Below, piece after piece: positions 31,922-43,800 of a DNA stretch of 64,000 nucleotides. The stretch is from NCBI GenBank assembly GCA_934476075.1, contig CAKSNH010000012.1:25472-89471 (forward strand), read 5' to 3'. Position 1 is the stretch's first letter; each line of letters opens with the position of its first letter. Source of the DNA: an uncultured Clostridia bacterium. GTDB taxonomy: Bacteria; Bacillota; Clostridia; UBA1381. The position numbers and the translations under genes are program-made. The notes beneath the pieces are model-generated. The model saw only the letters and a list, made by a program, of their open reading frames with translations, had not been told where the DNA came from and made no database searches.

Positions 31922-33778
31922 TTGAATGGGGGGATTAATACGGATACTTTAAAATTTGGGTTTAAGTATTTCAAAAACAGTGTGTGCAGTTCCGTTATAG
32001 CGGAAATTCTGAGTCTGGCGGGGATTTATGCGGAACTATTGCTTCCGCTGTTGTCGGGAATGCTTATTGATTTTGTTATACGAAAAGGTGAAGTAACCGA
32101 TAAAAGCGGTGGAATTTTTCATTTTCTGCTTACGGGAAAATACGGTGAAGTTCATACAATGCAGTTATTTATAACTATTGCGGTTGTTTATGTCATTATG
32201 ATTTTGCTGAGTGAAGGTTTTATTTACACCCGTGACTTAATTCAGGAACGTGTAGGCTTGAATTTGGAAACAGAGCTGCGTTACAAAACCTATGGGAAGT
32301 TGATGGAACTTGATTCCGAAACAATTTCGGAATATAATTCGGGTGAACTGCTGCAAATTTTAAACAGTGACACGATAATGTTTAAGGAGCTTTTCTCGCA
32401 CAGAATACCGTATTTAATAGACGCAATTTTTATGCTTGTGACAAGCTTGGTGATAATAACAACAATCAATGTTTCATTTTTGATAATTCCGCTTATTCTT
32501 GTGCCGTTTTTGGTTAAAACCGTACTTGATTTCAGAAAAAGTGCGAGAAATAATTTCAGAAATATTCGTAAAAGAAGTTCCGAACTGAATTTGACAACAC
32601 AGGAAAATATAGCGGCAGTGAGAATTGTGCGTTCGTTTACAAATGAAAATTTGGAAAAAGAAAAATTTGCAAAGGCAAACACTAATTTTTACGATTCACG
32701 AATAAACCAAATATGGCTGCAATCAAAATTTGATTTGACATTTAATACAATAAAGCAGATTGCATATATAGGTACAATAGTAATCGGCGGTTTCCTTGTA
32801 ATAAAGGGACATATGAGCATAGGCTATATTTTGACATCGTCTACATATGTAATGCGTATTATGGATAACATCACAAGCCTTAACAACCATATTTTTAATA
32901 TGCAGCAAATGATGATTGCCGGTAATTCGCTTAAAGATTTTATGGAAAAGGAAAGCCGTGTCCATGACAGTGAAAAAGGTGATATTCACTGTGATACGCC
33001 TAATATCGTTTTGAAAAATGTGGGTCTTGAAATTGACGGACAGCAGATTCTTAAAAATATTAATCTTGATATTCCGTACGGCAAAAAAGTAGGTATAGTC
33101 GGCGAAACGGGTTCGGGAAAGAGCATTTTGTTAAAGACATTGGTGCGTATCCGTGATATAACAGACGGAAAAATCACCGTTGACGGGCATGATATAAAGG
33201 AGTTCGGACTGAAAAATCTGAGAAATATGTATTCGTATGTTTTTCAGGACGTGTTCCTGTTTTCCGATACGATTGAATCGAATATTGCGTACAGCAAACC
33301 CGACATAAGTGAAAAATTGATAAAACAGGCGGCATCTTATGCACAGGCAGACAAGTTTATCGACGGATTGGCAGACAGCTATAAAACCATTGTGGGTGAG
33401 CGTGGACTGGGCATTTCGGGCGGACAGAAACAGAGAGTATCTATCGCAAGAGCGTTTCTGAAAAATGCTCCGATTTTTGTCCTTGACGATTCGACAAGTG
33501 CATTGGACGTAAATACAGAAAGAATATTGCTTCAAGAAATACGCGAAAAATTCTCTGAAAAGACGGTTATTATTACGGCACACAGATTTTCGTCGGTGGT
33601 CGACTGTGATGAGATTATTTATATGAAAGACGGAGAAATCACGGAAAGAGGCAATTTTGACGAGCTGATGAAACAAAACGGAAGTTTTGCCCATGTGTAT
33701 AATGTTCAGCAGGAGCAGAGGGCGAGTGCGATTGATTATGACAGGCTTGCCGAAACGAGAGGTGAAAACCATGGCTAA
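31922..33778 (+). CDS. ABC exporter subunit 1 (heterodimeric, degenerate ATP site)
   Basis: A 618-residue half-transporter: six membrane helices in residues 1-330 and an ATPase domain with Walker A GIVGETGSGKSILLKTL, Q-loop YVFQDVFLF, signature ISGGQKQRVSIARAF and Walker B VLDDSTSALD, where the catalytic Glu is replaced by Asp. That pattern marks the degenerate-site partner in heterodimeric exporters of the TM287/288 and BmrCD type. The start is taken as TTG at 31922 with AAAAGG nine bases upstream; a start a few codons later cannot be excluded. It overlaps the next subunit by eight bases. The substrate is unknown. Confidence 0.9.
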   Translation: MNGGINTDTLKFGFKYFKNSVCSSVIAEILSLAGIYAELLLPLLSGMLIDFVIRKGEVTDKSGGIFHFLLTGKYGEVHTMQLFITIAVVYVIMILLSEGFIYTRDLIQERVGLNLETELRYKTYGKLMELDSETISEYNSGELLQILNSDTIMFKELFSHRIPYLIDAIFMLVTSLVIITTINVSFLIIPLILVPFLVKTVLDFRKSARNNFRNIRKRSSELNLTTQENIAAVRIVRSFTNENLEKEKFAKANTNFYDSRINQIWLQSKFDLTFNTIKQIAYIGTIVIGGFLVIKGHMSIGYILTSSTYVMRIMDNITSLNNHIFNMQQMMIAGNSLKDFMEKESRVHDSEKGDIHCDTPNIVLKNVGLEIDGQQILKNINLDIPYGKKVGIVGETGSGKSILLKTLVRIRDITDGKITVDGHDIKEFGLKNLRNMYSYVFQDVFLFSDTIESNIAYSKPDISEKLIKQAASYAQADKFIDGLADSYKTIVGERGLGISGGQKQRVSIARAFLKNAPIFVLDDSTSALDVNTERILLQEIREKFSEKTVIITAHRFSSVVDCDEIIYMKDGEITERGNFDELMKQNGSFAHVYNVQQEQRASAIDYDRLAETRGENHG

Positions 33779-35537
33779 GAGAAATACCTTTTTTGAGGAC
33801 GAGAAAATTGAAAAGAAGATAGATATTAAGCAGCTTGGCAGAACTCTTAAATATATTCTGCCGTATAAAAAACTGCTGATACTGGTAAGTATTATGATGC
33901 TGGTGGCATCGGTGGTATCGCTGTTTCCGCCGAGAATTTTAAAATATCTTGTAGACGTGGTTGTTGCAGATAAGGATTACAGACAGCTGGCACTTGTCGG
34001 CGGCGGATTGATTTTTCTTGCGGCGGTGGAAATTTTGTCAACGTTTATTCAGACGAGAAGTATGGGTAAGATGGGACTTGAAATTATTTCCCAAATTCGT
34101 ACCGATATTTTTGACCGGCTGCAAGAATTAGCGTTTGATTATTTCGATAATCGTCCCGACGGCAAAATTGTGGTTCGTGTAACGGAGTATATCAACGGTT
34201 TGGCGGAATTTTTCTCAAACTATGTTATGATGTTTGCTGTTTACATAGTAAAACTTGTGGTTGTAACAGTGTTTATGTTTTCACTCAGTCCGGAACTTAC
34301 ATGGATTGTTTTGGCAACCGTTATACCTATGATGTGCGTTGTGTTTCTGCTGCGTTCCATGCTTAGGGGAATGTATACGTCACTGCGTATGAAAAACTCC
34401 AACCGTACCGCATTTATTGTAGAATCTATTATGGGCGAGCAGATTGTTAAAAATTATAACCGTACGGAATTTAATAAAAAGACATATGAGAAAATTCATA
34501 TGGAAAGCGTAAATGTATGGTGGAAGATTGTAAAATTTTCAAGATTAAATCACCCTATTGTGCAGAGCTTTTGGCAGGGGGGAATATTGTGCATTTATGC
34601 GGTGGCATTGTCATTGATTTTAAAGGGCAATGATTTGATTACTGCCGGTATGGTTATAACATTTACCACATATATGGGTTTGTTCCAAGGACCGTTGTCG
34701 CAAATATCCACTATCATACAGGAACTTGCACAGGTAAGTTCAAATTTGGAGCAGGTATTCGATACTATTGATTATCCGTTGGAAATCAAGGAAAAGGAAG
34801 ACGCTGTCGAATTAAAAAATGTGCATGGGGATATTGCGTTTAATGATGTCACATTTGCATATGAGGACGGCAACAATATTTTGGAGCATTTTAATCTGAA
34901 TGTAAAGCACGGCGAAACAATAGCATTGGTAGGTCCGACAGGTGCGGGAAAGACTACCGTAATAAATATGCTTACCAGATTTTATGATGTAAAACAGGGG
35001 AGCGTAACCATTGACGGAACAGATATAAGAGATACTACCATACATTCACTGCGTAATGAGATAGGTGTGCTTATGCAAGAGCCGTTTATTTTCAAAGGCA
35101 CTGTAATAGACAATATCCGTTACGGCAAATGGGACGCAACCGACGAAGAATGTATCAAGGCGGCAAAACTTATTTTTGCCGATAAATTTATTAAGCGGTT
35201 GTCGGGCGGTTATCATCATGTATTGGAGGAGCGTGGCGACGGATTGTCGGCGGGCGAAAAGCAGCTGATAAGCTTTGCAAGAATTGTGCTTAAAAATCCG
35301 TCGGTTATTATCCTTGACGAGGCGACAAGTGCTATCGATACCGAAACCGAGATATACATAAAAGAGGCATTGGATATATTGATTAAGGATAAGACCGCAT
35401 TTATTGTGGCACACAGATTATCAACTATCCGAAACGCAGACCGAATTTTATATATAAGCAACAAAGGTATAGCCGAGGAAGGTACGCATGAGGAACTTAT
35501 GGCAAAGAAAGGCTTGTATTATGATTTGGCAAGGTAG
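33771..35537 (+). CDS. ABC exporter subunit 2 (heterodimeric, canonical ATP site)
   Basis: Second half-transporter, 588 residues from the ATG at 33771 (RBS GAGGTGAAAACC), with the start inside the end of subunit 1. Six membrane helices are followed by Walker A ALVGPTGAGKTTVINML, a Q-loop at GVLMQEPFIF, signature LSAGEKQLISFARI (Ala/Glu in place of Gly/Gln) and Walker B IILDEATSAID with the catalytic Glu. Together with subunit 1 this gives one consensus and one degenerate ATP site. Substrates of such pairs are often drugs, peptides or lipids; no neighbour points to one. Confidence 0.92.
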   Translation: MAKRNTFFEDEKIEKKIDIKQLGRTLKYILPYKKLLILVSIMMLVASVVSLFPPRILKYLVDVVVADKDYRQLALVGGGLIFLAAVEILSTFIQTRSMGKMGLEIISQIRTDIFDRLQELAFDYFDNRPDGKIVVRVTEYINGLAEFFSNYVMMFAVYIVKLVVVTVFMFSLSPELTWIVLATVIPMMCVVFLLRSMLRGMYTSLRMKNSNRTAFIVESIMGEQIVKNYNRTEFNKKTYEKIHMESVNVWWKIVKFSRLNHPIVQSFWQGGILCIYAVALSLILKGNDLITAGMVITFTTYMGLFQGPLSQISTIIQELAQVSSNLEQVFDTIDYPLEIKEKEDAVELKNVHGDIAFNDVTFAYEDGNNILEHFNLNVKHGETIALVGPTGAGKTTVINMLTRFYDVKQGSVTIDGTDIRDTTIHSLRNEIGVLMQEPFIFKGTVIDNIRYGKWDATDEECIKAAKLIFADKFIKRLSGGYHHVLEERGDGLSAGEKQLISFARIVLKNPSVIILDEATSAIDTETEIYIKEALDILIKDKTAFIVAHRLSTIRNADRILYISNKGIAEEGTHEELMAKKGLYYDLAR

Positions 35538-35562
35538 AGGAGAATAAATTTCAGTATAAATG

Positions 35563-35593
35563 AAAAAACGGCAGTTAAACTGCCGTTTTTTTT
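35563..35593. terminator. Bidirectional terminator between exporter and dehydratase genes
   Basis: CGGCAGT-TAA-ACTGCCG (35569-35585) flanked by six A and eight T residues, so it can end transcripts of both convergent genes. Confidence 0.93.
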
Positions 35594-35610
35594 AAAATTT
35601 TAAATAAATA

Positions 35611-36651
35611 TTATTTTGTCATATTGGCAAGCTCATTTTGAATGTAAGCAAGCGAGGCAATCTTTGCTTTTGTTTCTTCGACAGACAAAATCCGTGTGTT
35701 GTTTGAATTAAATTCTGTCAGCTTGTTGCGGTTGGTATTGCCTTTGCTGAAATATTTATCATAATTCAATCCACGCTTGTCACAAGGAACACAATAGAAA
35801 TTGCCCATATCAATAGCACCGGCACATTCTTCATTGGTGAGCAGTGTTTCATACATTTTTTCGCCGTGACGGATACCTATTATCTTAATATCCTCTTTCT
35901 TTCCGCCGAACAACTCACAAACCGCCTCAGCTTGGGTCTGAATGGTGCACGCAGGAGCTTTCTGCACGAGAATATCTCCGGACTTACCATTTTCAAAAGC
36001 AAACAAAACAAGGTCAACCGCCTCATCAAGCGACATGATAAAACGAGTCATTGTCGGTTCGGTCAAAGTAATAGGATTACCGTTTTTGATTTGTTCAATC
36101 CACAGCGGAATAACAGACCCACGGGAACACATTACATTTCCGTAGCGTGTACAGCAGATTTTTGTAGTATTGGTTGTTCGGGACTTTGCCACTATAACCT
36201 TTTCCATCATTGCTTTTGATGTGCCCATAGCATTGACGGGGTATGCGGCTTTATCAGTCGAAAGGCATACAACATTTTTTACTCCGGCATCAATGGCGGC
36301 TGTCAGAACATTTTCCGTACCCAAAACATTGGTTTTGACAGCCTCGATAGGAAAGAATTCGCATGACGGAACTTGTTTGAGTGCGGCGGCATGAAATATA
36401 TAATCAACACCATACATAGCATTTTTCACTGAATTAATATCACGCACATCGCCTATATAAAAACTGATTTTTTCTGCTAATTCAGGCATCTTTACTTGAA
36501 ATTCATGACGCATATCGTCTTGTTTCTTTTCATCACGGGAAAATATTCTGATTTCTTTAATATCGGTTTTAAGAAAACGATTTAATACGGCATTTCCGAA
36601 AGAGCCTGTTCCGCCCGTAATCATTAAGGTTTTATTTTCAAAAAGTGACAT
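35611..36651 (-). CDS. UDP-N-acetylglucosamine 4,6-dehydratase/epimerase family (CapE/FnlA/PseB-like)
   Basis: A 346-residue short-chain dehydrogenase with NAD-binding MITGGTGSFGNAVLNRFL (core GGTGSFGNA), FSRDEKKQDDMRHEF, a strong marker of the CapE/FnlA/WbjB group, HAAALKQVPSCEFFP and the active-site region STDKAAYPVNAMGTSKAMMEK (core DKAAYPVNAMGTSK), in which Met replaces the Tyr of the usual YxxxK because this group uses a shifted motif. It makes a 4-keto-6-deoxy sugar nucleotide for capsule or protein glycans. I chose the ATG at 36651, nine bases after GGGGA; one at 36660 is too close. It is transcribed alone. Confidence 0.85.
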   Translation of the reverse strand: MSLFENKTLMITGGTGSFGNAVLNRFLKTDIKEIRIFSRDEKKQDDMRHEFQVKMPELAEKISFYIGDVRDINSVKNAMYGVDYIFHAAALKQVPSCEFFPIEAVKTNVLGTENVLTAAIDAGVKNVVCLSTDKAAYPVNAMGTSKAMMEKVIVAKSRTTNTTKICCTRYGNVMCSRGSVIPLWIEQIKNGNPITLTEPTMTRFIMSLDEAVDLVLFAFENGKSGDILVQKAPACTIQTQAEAVCELFGGKKEDIKIIGIRHGEKMYETLLTNEECAGAIDMGNFYCVPCDKRGLNYDKYFSKGNTNRNKLTEFNSNNTRILSVEETKAKIASLAYIQNELANMTK

Positions 36652-36709
36652 TATATTCATTCCCCATTTCTTTGGCAGCCAATACTTTGCAAATAGCTAA
36701 ATCAGACAA

Positions 36710-36738
36710 ATTATATCAAAAAAAAGATTAAAAGTCAA
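36710..36738 (-). promoter_or_regulatory. Sigma-A promoter of the dehydratase gene
   Basis: On the minus strand: TTGACT (36738-36733), 17 bases, TATAAT (36715-36710). The gene therefore has its own promoter, separate from the AraC gene upstream. Confidence 0.8.
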
Positions 36739-36789
36739 TGACAGTGTAAATGCTTTTGCATTTTTTTGTAAAATACATTCAAGCAAAAA

Positions 36790-37608
36790 TTATTTAAGAA
36801 ATTTTTTAGGTGATTTGCCCGTAAAGCGTTTAAACGTTTTATAAAAAGTGGAATAATCATTGAATCCGCACTGAAAACATACGGAGGTTAAATCTTTTCC
36901 CTCGGTTATGAGCGATTTGGCTTTTGCAATACGGCGTGTGTTTATATACTCCTTGACCGACAATCCTGTCGCCTCCTTAAATATATGGCATAGATGATAC
37001 TTGTTTATAAACAGCATATCGGCAAGTGTGTCAAGCTTAATCTGTTCGTGCAGATTTTCGTTTATATATTTTATAATCAACTCGATTTTCGGGTTGACAG
37101 CACGTTTTTTCAGCTGAGCCGACTCGAAATTTTTCGCAAAAATATTATTTATGTTCACTAAAAATTGTATCATATACGTTTTTATCATCAAATCGCTTTC
37201 CGGTACTCTGTTTACCACATAATGCTCAATATCATAAAAATACTTGTCCAAATTATACTCTCTTACCGTTTCGGCGGAAATTTTATTAAATTCACCGAGC
37301 GGACGTCTGTTGATAAATTTCAGCAAATCTATATCAAGTCCGGCAAGAAACATATCGGATATTTGCACAAATTTACGCTCGTACTGAACGGGTGAATTAA
37401 ATGCTATTGCGTGCAGCTCGTTCGGGCGAGTGATGAACAAATCACCGGCGGAGGCGGAATATTCGCTGTTTTCTACTATATATGTTGCGTCACCGCTGAT
37501 AAAATACAAAAATTCATAGTATTTGTGCAGATGCATCCTATATTTATTGATTTTTGGCGAGTTTGAACTGTACATATAGTCGTCGGTACGGAAAGAAACA
37601 TAACTCAT
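36790..37608 (-). CDS. AraC-family transcriptional regulator
   Basis: A 272-residue regulator: an N-terminal cupin-like sensing domain (about residues 10-150; HLHKYYEFLYFISGDATYIVE core HKYYEFLYF, and FITRPNELHAI) and two C-terminal helix-turn-helix motifs (about 175-270: LDTLADMLFINKYHLCHIFKEATG core, and DLTSVCFQCGFNDYSTFYKTFKRFTGKSP core FQCGFNDYSTFYKTFK). It is divergent from the GH2 glycosidase gene, and the shared 220-base region holds repeated motifs likely to be its binding sites. Typical for carbohydrate-responsive activators of a neighbouring hydrolase; the inducer is unknown. Confidence 0.92.
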   Translation of the reverse strand: MSYVSFRTDDYMYSSNSPKINKYRMHLHKYYEFLYFISGDATYIVENSEYSASAGDLFITRPNELHAIAFNSPVQYERKFVQISDMFLAGLDIDLLKFINRRPLGEFNKISAETVREYNLDKYFYDIEHYVVNRVPESDLMIKTYMIQFLVNINNIFAKNFESAQLKKRAVNPKIELIIKYINENLHEQIKLDTLADMLFINKYHLCHIFKEATGLSVKEYINTRRIAKAKSLITEGKDLTSVCFQCGFNDYSTFYKTFKRFTGKSPKKFLK

Positions 37609-37655
37609 TGGTAAACCCTCTTTAATTTGTTGTTAAGTTTATTATAAATTAAATC

Positions 37656-37732
37656 CGCAACTTTTGCAATATAAATCGCAATAATATCACAAAAAAATAT
37701 AAAGTTTATCAAAATCGCAATTTTTGCAATAT
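37656..37732. promoter_or_regulatory. Direct repeats in the AraC-GH2 divergent promoter region
   Basis: CGCAACTTTTGCAATAT (37656-37672) and CGCAATTTTTGCAATAT (37716-37732) differ at one base and are exactly 60 bases apart; partial copies, AATCGCAATAATAT near 37674 and TTGCGGCAATATAGGCAAT from 37733, lie beside them. Repeats spaced by whole turns are typical AraC-family sites. They lie 97-173 bases before the GH2 start. Confidence 0.7.
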
Positions 37733-37828
37733 TTGCGGCAATATAGGCAATTTATTTATCAAAAATGTGTGTTATTATAAATATAACAAAAAAATATTTT
37801 GTAGAAAATATAAAAAGGAGAGAGGGAA

Positions 37829-40800
37829 ATGAGAAGAAAAGGTTATGCACTGTGTGCAATGCTTATTGCACTGCAAATGGTATTGAGCTGTTTGCCGAGT
37901 TTGGCATTTGCCGCAGCTGACGGCGAAGAACCAACCGTTTATACCGAACTTGAAAGTCCGGCAGTTACATATAATATGAACGTTGACTGGAAATTCAAAA
38001 AAGCCGGTGATATAAGCACTGAAACAGACTCATTGCCGGAAGTTAAAGAACTTCACAAAGATTCAAACGGAAAATACTTCTATGAAGTAGGCTATGACGA
38101 TTCAGCATGGGAAACGGTCAGCGTACCGCACCCAATCAACGCAGATGATTCATTCGACGGAGTTGGTGTTGACGCCGGTGAAGCAAGTCTTTACAGAGGT
38201 TTTATGTTTTACAGAAAGAACATCACAATCCCTGAATCTGATGCGGGAAAGAAATTCATTCTTGAATTTGAAGCGGTAAGACAAAGCGTTTACCTATATG
38301 TAAACGGCGAGATGGCAGGCTACTATGCGGCAGGCATCACAGCAATGGGTTTTGATATTACTCCTTACATCAAAGCAGGTGAGGAAAACCTTATTGCGGT
38401 TGCAACTGATAATAATTCAGACCGTGGCTTGGGAAGCGGTGTTGCAACAAGAGAAACAATTCCGGGTCATGAACCGGGTGACAATTCGGGTATAGGTTAC
38501 CAATGGAATACAAAGGACTTTAACGAAGTTCAAGGCGGTATCACAGGTAATGTAAATCTGTATGCAAAAAATAAAGTATATCAGACATTGCCTCTATACA
38601 ACAACCTAAAAACAACAGGTAACTATATATATGGAAGTAATTTCGATTTCAGAGAAAATTCAGCCGATGTTACGGTTGTGGCAGAGGTAAGAAATGAAAC
38701 CGAAAGTGACTCAACAGTTGAATTGCAGGTCGATGTGGTTGACATGGACGGCAATCTGGTTGACTCATTTAAAAAGTCGGAAGAAGTTCCTGAGGCAACA
38801 GACAAAGACGCACATTATCTGACAACAGTTCCGGATAGTGCTTATGATGCAAGCGGTGTGGGCGTTGAAACAGGTAAGGCTGATACTGCAACTGTAAATG
38901 TGACAAAAATTACAGCAAGCAAAAATATTTCAGACCTTAAATTCTGGAGCGATGTATCACCTAACCTTTATAATGTGTATACATATCTGAAAATTGACGG
39001 TCAGGTAGTCGATTCGCAAAAAACCACAACAGGTTTCAGAGAAGTTACTTACGATAAGGACAAGGGACTTCAAATTAACGGAACAACAACATATCTGAAA
39101 GGTTATGCACAGCGTTCAACAAATGAATGGGCGGCAATCGGTGTAGCCAATGACTGGCTTGAAGATGTCGATATGCAGCTTATCAAGGAATCAAACGCTA
39201 ACTATATCCGTTGGATGCACGTTGCACCAAAGCCTAACCAAATTCGTTCGGGCGATAAATATGGTGTAATCTCGATAGCTCCGGCGGGCGATAAAGAAGG
39301 CGACACAACAGGCAGAGCTTGGGACCAGCGTCTTGAAGCTATGCGTGATGTAATTGTATATTACAGAAACAGTCCGTCAGTATTGTTCTATGAAGCAGGT
39401 AATAACCAAATTACCGCCGCTCATATGAAACAAATGACAGACCTGAGAAAAGAACTTGACCCTGATGGCGACAGAAGAATGGGTTGCCGTACAATTAATT
39501 CGGCAGACCAAATCAAAGAGGCTGAATGGGCAGGTACAATGCTTTACAGACACGATGAATCAGCATATGCTGCAATGGCATCAACAGGGAATTATATTCC
39601 TATGCTTGAAACAGAGTATCACAGAAACGAAGCCCCAAGACGTGTATGGGACGATTATTCACCTAATGATTATGACTATGTAAATAAATGGCTTGGTGCG
39701 AGCGGTTCTAAGACGGACGGCTATGACATTTGGGACCAAACACAAGAAGATTTTTCACGCACAATGTTTAACTCAACAGACGGTTATTCATACTATTACA
39801 ATAACCGTGCGTCGGGTACAGGCAAAGGCTACTACACAGGTGCGGCAATGATGGTTTGGTCAGATTCAAATATGCACATTCGTAACTGCGGTGTGGAAAA
39901 TGCCCGTACATCGGGACGTGTTGACGCTGTTCGTATTAAGAAAGAATCATTCTATGCAATACAAGCGGCACAATCATCAACACCGAAAATTCATATTTTA
40001 GGTCACTGGAATTATCCTCAATACATTAAGGGTGACAAGGAAAACGGTAACTACTGGTATGAAGATAAGACATGGAACGGTACATATTGGGAGCCAAACG
40101 GCACTATGTTGCAGCGTGACCCTACAAAGAAAACAGTTTATGTAATTGGTTCGGCAGGTCTTTCAAAGGTTGAATTGTATGTAAACGATACACTTGTAGG
40201 AACAGATACAAAACCTGATGACAACTATATTTACGCATTCGATAATATTGACGTTACACAACAGGGTAAAGTAACTGCAAAAGCATATGATGCAAGAGAT
40301 GAAGTAGTTGCGGAGCACGAGATTAAAACTGCGGGCGATGCGGTTACAATCAGACTTACTCCTGTACAAGGTCCTGACGGTTTGATTGCCGACGGTTCAG
40401 ACCTTGCATATTATGATGTAGAAGTTATTGACGAGAACGGCAATGTATGTCCTCTTGATGACAGAAAGATTAACTTTACAATTTCAGGTCCGGGCGTATT
40501 CCTGGGCGGTTATAACAGCGGCGTAGGCGACAGAATTGTAAACCACAAAGATTATGTTTACGCTGAATGTGGTGTGAACAGAGTATTTGTTCGTTCAACA
40601 AGAGATGCGGGCGATATTACAATTACAGCGTCTGCCGAGGGTATGCAGCCTGTATCATCAACAATTACATCAAAAGCTTTGGAACTTCAAGGCGGTCTGA
40701 CAACACAGGCACAGCGTTCATTCGCACAAGGCGAAGTTCCGGCACCGCCGGAAGCCGAAAAAGCAGTTTCTATGAAAACTTTGGGCGAAACATTTACAGC

Positions 40801-43800
40801 AGACTGGTCGGAAAACGGCAACGTTGTAACTGTTACACCTGAGCCAAAGGACGAATATGCGGTAACTGTAAACGGTACAGCGGTTACATTTGCAGATAAA
40901 CCTTATAAGCCTGATACAAACACAGGTGTTGTAGGTGAAATTGAACCGATATTGGCAGCAATCAAAGCGGCAAACGGTAATGTTTCATATACATATACAA
41001 CCGAGGGAAGTATCCCTGACTTTACGGGTGTATACGGTGAAATCCCGTACTACACAATTATTTCGGGCGATAAAACAGTACATTTGATTAATGACGCAAC
41101 AGACTTGTTTGTAAATCAGGAACGTAATCTTATGAACTTCTGTCCGGCTCTAAACTCAAAGAAAACCACACTTTTGACTGAACTTGTACCTGTTTTGGGA
41201 CAAATCAGCGGTGTGGAAATTAATACAAATGCAAACACAAAGACAGTTGAAATTACAGTAACACCTGCTGATGAAACAGCAGCAACAGCATCGGTTGAAA
41301 ATGACAGTGTTGTTTTGGCAGACGCAGCAGCGGTTACAAGCGAATATAAAGACGGTAAAGTTACAGTAACATCTGCAAGTGCTGTTGAGGCGAATGTTAT
41401 TGTTGTAGGTTATGATAAGGACGGAAATATCACAGGTATTCAAATTAAAGCAGTTTCAATGGCAGACAACGGCACGGAAGAAATTACAGTAAGAGATGAT
41501 ATTGTAAAGAGTGCATATTTTAAAGTCATGATTTGGGGCAAAGATTTGCAGAGTGCACAGCCTCTATGCGAAAACAAAAAAGTAGATAATTCACAAACTC
41601 CTACACCGGCTCCGGTTGTTGAGGAAAGCGTGGATACAGTTACAAAATATGATTCTGTTTTATACGAAAATGACTGTAATACAGCAATGACCAATTTGGT
41701 GCTAAGCACAGATACTGCTCCTGACGGTACGGCTTATTATACAAACGAAAGCACTGACGTTAAGACAGGTGCAGGTTGTCCTATCGGAGGTCTTGGAGAA
41801 AATTCAACAGCAGACCTTATGTGGGAGGCTGACGTGAAGTTCAATGCTGACGGTGCCGGTATTACACCGTACAGTAAGGATAACGGTAAACTCGGTACTT
41901 GCGTAAGACGTCATGACGACGGCGGAAAGTCATATATATCTGTACAAAAGGGAGGCAGTTCATTTGATAATTATGCTGAAATTGATACAACTAAGTGGTA
42001 TCACATTGTATTGATAGGCAGATTTAGTGCACCTGACGCTAAGACAGATATGATTGTTTACCAATATGACGGTTCTGAAAAGACTTTGGTAGGCAAATAT
42101 GAAAATGTAAATCAAAGAAATATGTCAGCAAACAATGGTGCTGGTGCTGAACATATGAATGTACACACTAATACAAGCATTGATAATGTAAGAATTGTTA
42201 AACTTGGAGCGGATAAATTGGATATTGCATCTGATGCAAGTGAGATTAAAGCAGGCAACACAATGCCGTTCACATATTCTGCAACAAGATTGGGTCAATA
42301 CATTACAAAGCCTGCTGTAACGTGGAGCGTTTACAATGCGGATAATACCGCACCGCTTAATGATGAAAATATCACAATAGCAGACGGCGTATTGAACGTA
42401 GGTCTAAACGCATCTGCACAAACCATTACAGTAAGAATTGATACTGAAAGCGGTATCATTGCGACAAAGGCAATTAATGTATCTGCGATTGATATTTCAA
42501 ATGTTAAATTTGACGCATTGACGCTTACAGCCGAAAAAGATTATGTAAGTGCGGACGAACCGCTTACAATTAATGTTGCCGCAACAAAGGACGGTCAGAG
42601 TGTAACTCTTGAAGATTCAGACCTTATCTGGTATGTATGCGACAGCTCTGACATGACGAAACTTGGCGATGATTTGAAGTGGATTAAAGTCGAGAACGGT
42701 GTAATGACAGTTGATAAGAAAGCCGTTACGCAAGATGTTACGGTGCGTGCTGCTGATACTACCGATGCGGTAAGAGGTTCGCTGAAAGTACACATCAAAG
42801 CAACTGACGCTCTTGAAGGCAACACAGACGGAAACAAGGATAAATTGCTTACTGCAAATAGCTGTGAAACTGCATTGGCAAATACACAGCTTGTAGAGGG
42901 TGCACCGGACGGTACACACGCATATTATGCAACAGCAGGTCACAGAACAGCGAATATTACCGAAACAAACGGTGATGTAGTTGTTGAAATGGATATTAAG
43001 TTCAACCAAGAAGGTGCAGGCTTCCAGCCGGGTAACAATGCCGGCAACGTTAATACTTGCGTAGTTTACCACAGCGGTCAGCTATGTGTGCAGACAGGCG
43101 GCAGTAAATACACATATTACGGTGATATTTCATCTGATAAATGGTATCATATAACACTTATCAGAAAACAAGGTTCATATGCACACATTATATTTGAAGA
43201 ATATGATGACAACGGAAACCGTACAAACAAGAAGATTATCAAAGACGTAAATCAACGTAACGATAAAGCAACTGCTCTTGTCAATATCAATGTGGGAACA
43301 AGCTATGATAACATCAGAATGCTTTCTCCTGTACCGACAGGCGTAACTGTTTCGACTGACGTATCGACTGTATTCGCAGGAAATAAAGTTCAGGCAACAG
43401 CTGCACTTGAATGGAACGGTCTTGAAATGAAGAACCCGGACAGCACTATGCTTACATATGTAATCTATGATTCAGAGAATAAATATCCTCTTGACACTAA
43501 CAAGATTACAGTAGACGGTACAGGTCTTATCACGGTTGACGCTATGGCGGACGCACAGGACGTATATGTAAGAGCGGTATCTCCGGCATCGGGCGTATAT
43601 GCGAGTGCTAAATTCTCGATTATATCTTCGGACATCTTCACAATCAATAAGATTGGTGTGAATGAAGAAGGTACAGACTTTGTGAAGTTGTTTGTTACAA
43701 AGAACTTCTACTATGTAAACGAAGTAACATTTGTTACAGCAATTTATGACAAAGACGGCAAGATGAAGAATGTTACATCTAAATCACTTTACGGTGACGC

